The position numbers were made by a program, and so were the translations under genes. From positions 71,149 through 135,148 of the forward strand of contig JBCDAU010000013.1 of the NCBI GenBank assembly GCA_039185015.1: DNA of 64,000 nucleotides, read 5' to 3'. Source of the DNA: JBCBSZ01 sp039185015 (GTDB taxonomy: Bacteria; Actinomycetota; Acidimicrobiia; Acidimicrobiales; Poriferisodalaceae). Below are positions 57,892 to 64,000 of this stretch, piece by piece; position 1 is the first letter of the stretch, and each line of letters opens with the position of its first letter. Below the pieces are notes generated by a model. The model was given only the letters and a program-made list of their open reading frames with translations. It was not told where the DNA came from and did not search any database.

Positions 57892-57961
57892 ACCACGCAA
57901 CGTGGAAAACCTGCCGCTCGGAGCGCGATCATGACGGACTCGCCGTCAGACGGGACGTTGG

Positions 57962-60316
57962 ATGCCCCTCGCCAGGAAGCTGCTCCTCGGGCTGCTCGCT
58001 GTGCTCGCAGTGGTGACGGTGATCGGCGCGCTCACGATGCGGGCGGCCACGGACCGGCTCGAAGAGGCGGCCCGCTCGGGGCTCGAGGTCAGCGGGCGGC
58101 TGGAGGCGGCCCGGATCAACGACCGCCTCGACGTCCTCGAGGGCGAGTTCGACGATCTCGTCACCAACCCCACGCTCAGCTCCGCCGTGGACGACGGCGC
58201 CGGGTCCGAGTCGCTCCAGGAGAGCACGGTGGTCGCCGTGCAGACGGTGCGGGCGGTCGGCAACCAGGTCCAGTCGCTCGCCATCGTCACCCCGGAGGGC
58301 GAGGTGCTCGGCGCCAGCGACGCGGTCCCCCCGCTCGACCCGGCGTTCCTCGAGCAGGCGTCTCGCAGCCTGACCTACGGCCCTGCCCGTCGGGTCGCGG
58401 CCGGCGATGACCGCCTGCTCGTCGCACAGCCGCTGCCGACCTCGACGCCGGTCATCGCCGTCGCCGAGTTCGATCTGGAACCCTTCCGCCGCCTCGTTGC
58501 GGCGCACAACGGCATCGGTGAGACGAGCGAGGCCCACCTCGCCCAGAACCTCGGCGGGAACGCGCAGTTCCTCACACCGCTCCGCTTCCGGCCCGAGGAC
58601 ATCTCCTTCGATCTGACGGTCTCGCAGGCGCAGGTGGCGATGCCGATCGTCCGCTCCCTCAACTCGCCCCAGACCACGGTGATCTCCGCAGCCGACTACC
58701 GGCAGATGGACACGCTCGCCGCGATCACGACCATCGATCGCACCGGCTGGGGCCTCGTCGTGAAGCTCGACGAGTCAGAGGCGCTCGCCTCGGCCGCGTC
58801 GGTCACCCGCCTCCTGGTCGGCGGCTGGGCCCTCGCGGCGGCGCTCGCCTCGGCGACGATGCTGGTCATGATCCGACAGCACCGCCGGCGGGTCGACACC
58901 GTCAAGAGCGCGGCGATGGCGATCGGTGGCGGTGACCTCGATCGCCGGATCGGGCCGATCGGCGGCGACGAGATCGGCCAGATCGCAGCGGCGATCGACC
59001 ACATGGCCAGCGACCTGGCCGCCGACCGCCGACGCCGCGAGGAGGCCGAGGCGTTCCTCAGCCACCAGGCCCGACACGACCAGCTGACCGGGCTGCCGAA
59101 CCGCGCCGCCGCGCTGGCCGAGGTGCACGCCTCGCTGGTCGCCCGCGAGCAGACCACCGCGCTGCTGTTCCTCGATCTCGACGGCTTCAAGGCCATCAAC
59201 GACCGCTACGGCCACGACGGCGGCGACCAACTGCTCGTCACGGTCGCCGACCGGCTCCGACGCACCGTGCCCAAGGAGTCGCTCGTGGCTCGCTTCGGCG
59301 GCGACGAGTTCCTGATCGTCGCCGATGCCGACGATGCCCTGACGATCGCGGAGCAGATCCGCCGCACGATTCGCCGACCGATCGACATCGGAGTGGCGGT
59401 CGTGGAGATCGACACCTCGATCGGCCTGGCGACCGCCAGCGATCAGCACACCGCCGACCAGCTCGTCCGCGATGCCGACCTCGCCATGTACCGGGACAAG
59501 CAGGAGCACCGGGCGAGCGCACGCAGCGGCGTCGAGGTCGACGGTCCGACGATCGACGAGCTCCGCACTGCGATCGAGACCGACCAGCTGTCGGTCGTCT
59601 ACCAGCCGATCGTCGATCTCGAGGCCGAGCGGATCATCGGCGTCGAGGCCCTCGCCCGATGGGATCATCCCCGCTTCGGTCGGGTGCCGGCGGGGCGTTG
59701 GATCCCCCTCGCCCGTGCGGCCGGCCTGCTCGCGACGATCGACCGGGCCAACATCACCACCGCCATCGCCCAGCTCGGCGAGTGGCGGCGCTCGGGTCGC
59801 CTCGACCGCACCTTCGTGCTGTCGGTGAACCTGGCCTCCGAGAGCGTGCCGACCGTGATCGACCACCTCGGCGAGGAGCTCTTCAAGCACGGGGTGCCGC
59901 CTCATCAGCTCCAGGTGGAGATCACCGAGGAGGACTTCGGGGAGCGCCGCGAGCACATCGAGCGCCGGCTCTGGGCCCTGCATCGCCTCGGCGCCCGCCT
60001 GGCCATCGACGACTTCGGCATCGTGCACTCCAACCTCGACCGCCTCCGACGCCTGCCGGTGTCGACGATCAAGATCGACCAGAGCTTCGTGCGCGACCTT
60101 CCCGAGTCCGATGAGGACCGGGCCATCGTGCGAGCGGTGCTGGCCATGTCGGCCGAGCTCGGCATGTCGGTCGTCGCCGAGGGCGTCGAGCAGCCGTCCC
60201 AGGCCCAGGAGCTGCTCGACCTCGGGTGCCGGATGGCCCAGGGCTTCCACCTCGGGACGCCTCGCCCGGCCGAGGAGCTCGAGCTCGTCGGCTCCACCGG
60301 GCCCCAACTCGGCTGA
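57962..60316 (+). CDS. Membrane GGDEF-EAL protein (c-di-GMP turnover)
   Basis: 784 residues. N-terminal helix (LLLGLLAVLAVVTVIGAL), a periplasmic sensor of about 250 residues, a second helix near 285-305, then HAMP. GGDEF is intact (G446-G-D-E-F450, in ARFGGDEFLIVAD). The EAL domain has E562-A-L, VNLAS, EITEEDF, AIDDFGIVHSNL, IKIDQSFV and VAEGVEQPSQ, so the metal ligands appear kept. It could therefore both make and break c-di-GMP. A BldD-like receptor is encoded at 32345-32848. It sits in the place where recX is usual in this neighbourhood. Confidence 0.92.
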   Translation: MPLARKLLLGLLAVLAVVTVIGALTMRAATDRLEEAARSGLEVSGRLEAARINDRLDVLEGEFDDLVTNPTLSSAVDDGAGSESLQESTVVAVQTVRAVGNQVQSLAIVTPEGEVLGASDAVPPLDPAFLEQASRSLTYGPARRVAAGDDRLLVAQPLPTSTPVIAVAEFDLEPFRRLVAAHNGIGETSEAHLAQNLGGNAQFLTPLRFRPEDISFDLTVSQAQVAMPIVRSLNSPQTTVISAADYRQMDTLAAITTIDRTGWGLVVKLDESEALASAASVTRLLVGGWALAAALASATMLVMIRQHRRRVDTVKSAAMAIGGGDLDRRIGPIGGDEIGQIAAAIDHMASDLAADRRRREEAEAFLSHQARHDQLTGLPNRAAALAEVHASLVAREQTTALLFLDLDGFKAINDRYGHDGGDQLLVTVADRLRRTVPKESLVARFGGDEFLIVADADDALTIAEQIRRTIRRPIDIGVAVVEIDTSIGLATASDQHTADQLVRDADLAMYRDKQEHRASARSGVEVDGPTIDELRTAIETDQLSVVYQPIVDLEAERIIGVEALARWDHPRFGRVPAGRWIPLARAAGLLATIDRANITTAIAQLGEWRRSGRLDRTFVLSVNLASESVPTVIDHLGEELFKHGVPPHQLQVEITEEDFGERREHIERRLWALHRLGARLAIDDFGIVHSNLDRLRRLPVSTIKIDQSFVRDLPESDEDRAIVRAVLAMSAELGMSVVAEGVEQPSQAQELLDLGCRMAQGFHLGTPRPAEELELVGSTGPQLG

Positions 60317-60356
60317 CGGGTGCTCGCCGCCGAGCGGGGACCCCGGACACGCGACA

Positions 60357-60380
60357 GGAGCCCGCCGATCGGCGGGCTCC
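60357..60380. terminator. Hairpin between GGDEF-EAL gene and recA
   Basis: A 24-base perfect palindrome: GGAGCCCGCCGA followed by TCGGCGGGCTCC. It lies between the convergent ends of the GGDEF-EAL gene and recA, 41 and 31 bases from their stops, so it can serve both. No T tract. Confidence 0.6.
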
Positions 60381-60410
60381 CGGCGACATCCTCCGCCCTG
60401 GGGCGGGCAC

Positions 60411-61469
60411 TCAGTCGAGGCTGATCGGTTCCTCGTCGGCGTCGGAGAACTCGTCGGCATCGCTCACATCGACCGAGCCCTCGACCTCGATCATGCCCAG
60501 CTCGGTCCGGACCAGCCGGTCGATCTCGACCATGATCTCGGGGTTGTCGGTGAGGAACTGCTTGGAGTTCTCCCGGCCCTGGCCGAGTTGCTCACCGTCG
60601 TAGGTGTACCAAGCTCCCGATTTGCGGACGATGCCGTGTTCGACCGCCATGTCGAGCAGCGAACCCTCTCGGCTGATGCCCTTGCCGTACATGATGTCGA
60701 ACTCGGCCTGCCGGAACGGCGGGGCCACCTTGTTCTTCACGATCTTGGCCCGGGTCTTCGAGCCGACGACCTCGGCTCCGTCCTTGAGCGCCTCGATGCG
60801 GCGCACGTCGATGCGGACCGACGAGTAGAACTTCAGCGCCCGGCCACCGGGGGTGACCTCGGGCGAGCCGAACATCACGCCGACCTTCTCACGCAACTGG
60901 TTGATGAACAGGCAGATCGTCTTGGTCTTCGCCAGGCTGCCGGTGAGCTTGCGCAGCGCCTGCGACATCAGCCGGGCCTGGAGGCCGACATGGGTGTCGC
61001 CCATGTCGCCCTCGATCTCGGCCCGGGGCGTGAGCGCGGCCACCGAGTCGATCACGACCACGTCGATGGCACCCGAGCGCACGAGCATGTCGCAGATCTC
61101 CAGGGCCTGCTCACCGGTGTCGGGCTGGGAGATGAGCAGCTCGTCGATGTCGACGCCGATGCGACCGGCGTAGACCGGGTCGAGGGCGTGCTCGGCATCG
61201 ATGAAGGCGCAGATGCCGCCGTTGCGCTGGGCCTCGGCGACGACGTGCAGGGCCAGCGTGGTCTTGCCGGACGCCTCGGGGCCGTACACCTCGACGACGC
61301 GACCACGGGGCAGGCCACCGATGCCGAGGGCGTGGTCGACGGCCAACGAACCGGTCGAGACCGCCTCGACCTTCATGTGGCCCCGCTCGCCCATCTTCAT
61401 GACCGAGCCCTTGCCGAACTGCTTCTCGATCTGGCCGAGTGCCATGTCGAGTGCCTTCTCGCGCTCCAC
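60411..61469 (-). CDS. recA: Recombinase RecA
   Basis: 352 residues from GTG 61469, which has AGGA 8 bases upstream; the ATG at 61541 would add 24 residues of no family likeness. Walker A GPEASGKTT, Walker B VVVIDSVAAL, and DNA-loop L2 region INQLREKVGVMFGSPEVTPG are standard, ending in an acidic tail (DADEFSDADEEP). It drives homologous recombination and LexA cleavage. No recX follows. An SOS-type box lies about 100 bases upstream. Confidence 0.97.
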   Translation of the reverse strand: MEREKALDMALGQIEKQFGKGSVMKMGERGHMKVEAVSTGSLAVDHALGIGGLPRGRVVEVYGPEASGKTTLALHVVAEAQRNGGICAFIDAEHALDPVYAGRIGVDIDELLISQPDTGEQALEICDMLVRSGAIDVVVIDSVAALTPRAEIEGDMGDTHVGLQARLMSQALRKLTGSLAKTKTICLFINQLREKVGVMFGSPEVTPGGRALKFYSSVRIDVRRIEALKDGAEVVGSKTRAKIVKNKVAPPFRQAEFDIMYGKGISREGSLLDMAVEHGIVRKSGAWYTYDGEQLGQGRENSKQFLTDNPEIMVEIDRLVRTELGMIEVEGSVDVSDADEFSDADEEPISLD

Positions 61470-61569
61470 GTCGGAGTCCTTTCGTCGCAACCGTCGAATG
61501 CGGGGGATGCTGGTGGTCAACGTAGGAACGGGGTGTGACACCCGAACCGGATGACATCACTGTAGTTGC

Positions 61570-61581
61570 GAACGGACGTTC
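61570..61581. promoter_or_regulatory. SOS (LexA) box between recA and the enoyl-CoA hydratase gene
   Basis: GAACGGACGTTC is an exact match to the actinobacterial SOS core GAAC-N4-GTTC, flanked by CG pairs. Being palindromic it can act on recA, about 100 bases to the left, and on the hydratase gene, whose ATG is 23 bases to the right. Confidence 0.7.
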
Positions 61582-61604
61582 GGTGTGGGATTCGAGGGGA
61601 AACG

Positions 61605-62429
61605 ATGGCTGAACACATCACGATCGAGGTCGACGACGCCGGCGTGGCGGTGGCCACGATCGACCATCCGCCGGTCAACCTGATGTCGGTCCCGGTGTTC
61701 CGCGAGCTGCGCGACCTGGCCGACCGGGTCGCGACCGACGACGACATCCGGGTGCTCGTGGTCCGCTCGGCCAACCCGGGGTGGTGGATCGCCCACTTCG
61801 ACGTCGAGGCGATCCTCGGCTTCCCCGCCGAGGGCGTCCCGCTCCCGGCAGCCGACCTGAACAACTTCCACCAGATGTGCGAGCGGTTCCGCACGATGCC
61901 GAAGATCACCATCGCCGAGCTCGCCGGCCGCGTCGGCGGTGGGGGCGCTGAGCTCGCCGCTTCGATGGACCTGCGCTACGGGGCGAGGGGCAGCTTCCTC
62001 GTCAACCAGCCCGAGGTGGCGATCGGCATCCTGCCCGGCGGGTCGGGCACCCAACGGTGGGCGCAGCTCACCAACCGGTCGCGAGCGCTCGAGGTGATCG
62101 CCGGCTGCGACGACATCGATGCCGACACCGCCGAACGGTGGGGTTGGCTGACCCGGGCGCTCGACGCCGACCAGCTCTCCCCCTTCGTCGACCGACTCGC
62201 CCGACGGATCGCCGCCTTCCCGCCGCAGGCCGTCGCGCGGGCCAAGGCCGCGGTCGACGCCGCGCTGCCCGACCCGACGCCGGGCCTCATCCGCGAGGCC
62301 GAGCTCTTCCAGCACACGCTGCGGGCGCCCGAGACGATGCCGGCGATGCGGCGCTTCCTCGACCGGGGCGGCCAGACCGCCGCGGGCGAGGCCCGCCTCG
62401 GCGACCTCGCGGCCGAGCTCTGGGACTGA
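61605..62429 (+). CDS. Enoyl-CoA hydratase/isomerase family protein
   Basis: 274 residues from ATG 61605 (GAGGGGA leader); a TTG at 61566 in frame would start inside the SOS box. Crotonase fold: VATIDHPPVNLMS, VVRSANPGWWIAHFD and ELAGRVGGGGAELAASMDL, the oxyanion-hole segment, then LVNQPEVAIGILPGGSGTQ. The usual catalytic Glu pair is only partly clear, so the reaction is uncertain. The context with recA suggests SOS co-control, unusual for this family. Confidence 0.85.
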   Translation: MAEHITIEVDDAGVAVATIDHPPVNLMSVPVFRELRDLADRVATDDDIRVLVVRSANPGWWIAHFDVEAILGFPAEGVPLPAADLNNFHQMCERFRTMPKITIAELAGRVGGGGAELAASMDLRYGARGSFLVNQPEVAIGILPGGSGTQRWAQLTNRSRALEVIAGCDDIDADTAERWGWLTRALDADQLSPFVDRLARRIAAFPPQAVARAKAAVDAALPDPTPGLIREAELFQHTLRAPETMPAMRRFLDRGGQTAAGEARLGDLAAELWD

Positions 62430-62440
62430 GCTCCTTGCCC

Positions 62441-62464
62441 GGGTGGGGCCCCGGAGCCCCACCC
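62441..62464 (+). terminator. Hairpin after the hydratase gene
   Basis: GGGTGGGGC and GCCCCACCC form a perfect 9-bp stem around a 6-base loop, 12 bases after the stop. Separates the hydratase gene from the BMP transporter operon. Confidence 0.6.
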
Positions 62465-62575
62465 TCCTCCGCCGGTCCTCGGCCTGCCGGCCGCGTCCAC
62501 CCGGCGTCATCTGCGCGAAAGCTGTAGAACATCTGATCGGCACAGTCGGGAAATCCGAGGGCAACGCCCCGTTCC

Positions 62576-62581
62576 TAGGTT
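62576..62581 (+). promoter_or_regulatory. Candidate -10 box of the BMP transporter operon
   Basis: TAGGTT about 90 bases before the lipoprotein start. It shares CCTAGGTT with the box ahead of the giant SGNH gene. No -35 seen. Confidence 0.3.
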
Positions 62582-62672
62582 GCGGCCGCCTGCCGGATTC
62601 GGCGCGCGGGTGCGCCCTGAAGCCCCTCCGCACCCCGCTCGAGCCCGCACGACGAGGAGAGGACCCCACCCG

Positions 62673-63785
62673 ATGAAGCTGTTCCGAGCACTGCTCCTGA
62701 TGCTGGCGCTGGCGCTGTTCGCCGCCGCCTGCGGCGGAGACTCCGACGACGACTCCGGTGACGACGCGGTCGAAGCGGCCGACGACGCCGGCGAAGCCGA
62801 CGCCTCCGACGACGGTGGCGAGGCCGCCGAGCCGAGCGGTGACGGCCCCGGCGCCCTGCCGATCGCGCTCGTCCTCGAGGGCGTGCAGGAAGAGGGCTGG
62901 AACACGGCGATGATCAACGCCCTCGACCGCCTGACGGCCGAGGCCCCGTACGGCACGACCATCACCTACGACATCATCGAGAACGTCGCCTACGCCGACG
63001 GCGAGCGCATCGCCCGTGAGCTGGCCAGCTCGGGCAGCTACGAGATGATCATCATGCACTCGGCGTTCGTCGACGGCACCAACGCCGTCGCCCCGGACTT
63101 CCCGGACATCCCGTTCGCCCTGTCGGGCTCGGGCAACGACCTGGCGATCGGCGGCAACGTCTTCTGGATCGACGTCTTCATCCACGAGCCCGCGTACCTG
63201 ATGGGCATCATCGCCGGCTCGATGACCGAGACGAACCAGATCAGCGCCGTCGCCGGCTTCCCGTTCCCGAACGTGAACGCCCCGGTCCACGCCTTCATCG
63301 ACGGCGCGCTGAGCGTCAACCCGGACATCACCCACTCGGTGACCTACATCGAGTCGTGGTTCGACGCCGTGACCGCCAACGAGTCGGCGATCGCCCAGAT
63401 CGCCGAGGGCGCCGACATGATCTACGCCGAGCGCTTCGGTCCGGTGGAGGCCGCGGCCAACGCCGAGGGCGTGTTCGCCTTCGGTCACTTCACCGACCAG
63501 GCCTCGCTGAACCCGGACATCGTGCTGGCCTCGGCCGTCGCCAACTGGGACCCGGCGGTCATGGAGATGATCGACGCCTGGTGGGCCCTCGAGACCGAGG
63601 GCACCCCGCTCGCGGCGACCGCTGAGCAGCGGATCGTGTTCGACTCGATGGTCGACGGCGGCAGCGACATCACCGAGCTGTCGGCCTCGGTCCCCGAGGA
63701 CGTCGCGGCGCTCGTCGCCGAGACGCGGGAGGCGATCCTGTCCGGCGAGCTCGAGGTGCCCTTCGACGACTCCCCGTTCGAGTAG
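62673..63785 (+). CDS. BMP-family (PnrA-type) substrate-binding lipoprotein of an ABC importer
   Basis: 370 residues. The lipoprotein signal peptide LALALFAAACGG is followed by a long Asp/Glu linker (about 22-58). The core has ALVLEGVQEEGWNTAMINAL at the start, EMIIMHSAFVDG, and VFWIDVFIHEPAYLMGIIAG typical of BMP domains that bind nucleosides or related ligands. GAGAGGA precedes the ATG. An ABC ATPase begins 60 bases downstream, as in nucleoside importers. Confidence 0.85.
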   Translation: MKLFRALLLMLALALFAAACGGDSDDDSGDDAVEAADDAGEADASDDGGEAAEPSGDGPGALPIALVLEGVQEEGWNTAMINALDRLTAEAPYGTTITYDIIENVAYADGERIARELASSGSYEMIIMHSAFVDGTNAVAPDFPDIPFALSGSGNDLAIGGNVFWIDVFIHEPAYLMGIIAGSMTETNQISAVAGFPFPNVNAPVHAFIDGALSVNPDITHSVTYIESWFDAVTANESAIAQIAEGADMIYAERFGPVEAAANAEGVFAFGHFTDQASLNPDIVLASAVANWDPAVMEMIDAWWALETEGTPLAATAEQRIVFDSMVDGGSDITELSASVPEDVAALVAETREAILSGELEVPFDDSPFE

Positions 63786-63845
63786 CGGCGAGTTCAGAAC
63801 CGAGGCAGATTGTCGAGCAGCTGAGATCTGGGGGAACGAGACAAC

Positions 63846-64000
63846 GTGACTGACGATCCGACGCTGCTCGGCGTCCATGGGGTGACGACCAGGTTCCCCG
63901 GTGTGGTGGCCCAACACGACGTGTCGTTGGCCATCCCCCGGGGGGCGGTCCCCTGCCGCCACGGTGAGCACCGGGGCGGCCACTCGACCCGGGCCGAGAC
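63846..64000 (+). CDS. ABC transporter ATP-binding protein, truncated by window end, abnormal Walker A
   Basis: Open from GTG 63846 to the window end (51 residues). LGVHGVTTRFPGVVAQHDVS and LAIPRGAV line up with the start of BMP/sugar-type importer ATPases. The next stretch, expected as GENGAGKST, reads GEHRGGHST: the P-loop Lys is His and several neighbours differ, without a frameshift. Either the gene is inactive, or the last bases shown are unreliable (possible contig end). A normal importer would continue with a second ATPase half and two permeases. Confidence 0.6.
   Translation, partial: MTDDPTLLGVHGVTTRFPGVVAQHDVSLAIPRGAVPCRHGEHRGGHSTRAE

Noticed and set aside
1..64000. CRISPR array, insertion sequence, integrase, tRNA or rRNA genes
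   Set aside because: No regularly spaced repeats, no transposase or integrase motifs, and no T-loop (GGTTCGAATCC-like) sequence was found by eye; a covariance-model scan would be needed to exclude a tRNA completely.

Overview
The window is about 64 kb of dense, high-GC chromosome with almost no intergenic space; no gap exceeds 300 bases. I infer a free-living actinobacterium, most likely Acidimicrobiia (Ilumatobacter-like). The signs are a BldD-like regulator, an actinobacterial hrcA-dnaJ-rsmE / lepA-rpsT and miaB-miaA-dapF-hflX gene order, TANNNT-type -10 boxes, very frequent GTG starts coupled to the previous gene by 4-base NTGA overlaps, and secreted proteins ending in GYWMxxxDGGVFxFG repeats. 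This assignment is an inference, not a database result. I saw no tRNA, rRNA, insertion sequence or CRISPR array.

Layout. 1-3.3 kb: a SARP/BTAD-type regulator (cut by the window edge), divergent from an ECF sigma factor, then a trypsin-fold protease and a stand-alone copy of its N-terminal domain. 3.4-6.5 kb: a secreted repeat protein facing a three-gene vapB-vapC-SLOG operon. 6.6-13 kb: a Tad/Flp pilus operon (tadA, tadB, tadC, pilin, three TadE/TadG-like proteins) running on into a membrane pseudokinase and a LysM protein. 13-20 kb: a 1751-residue secreted SGNH hydrolase with the same C-terminal repeat domain, flanked by decayed relics of a repeat-protein end and of a PIN toxin, then a serine hydrolase. 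20-28.6 kb: TetR/membrane-protein pair, proline racemase family enzyme, membrane proteins, MetY, a serine-hydrolase lipoprotein, and a methyltransferase-PhyH dioxygenase operon facing a large winged-helix/ATPase regulator.

31-43 kb is mostly housekeeping: hemW, bldD-like, rsmE, dnaJ, hrcA, a PH-domain membrane protein, an Eis-like acetyltransferase, lepA, rpsT and the lysine genes dapE-dapD. 43-49 kb: a thiolase-carotenoid oxygenase operon divergent from TetR, a DapB-like reductase and a sulfotransferase. 49-61.5 kb: the conserved miaB-miaA-(sulfotransferase)-dapF-hflX-dapC run ending in a LAL-type LuxR regulator, then a GGDEF-EAL protein and recA. 61.6-64 kb: an enoyl-CoA hydratase and the start of a BMP-type ABC uptake operon whose ATPase is cut by the window end.

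Connections. dapD, dapE, dapC and dapF together cover most of the succinylase branch to diaminopimelate. The BldD-like protein keeps the cyclic-di-GMP-binding signature and the window also encodes a GGDEF-EAL protein, so a c-di-GMP circuit is plausible. The best candidates for something undescribed are the vapB-vapC-SLOG operon, the pseudokinase/LysM tail of the pilus operon, the repeat-protein/PIN relics, and the helically phased operators next to two large regulators.
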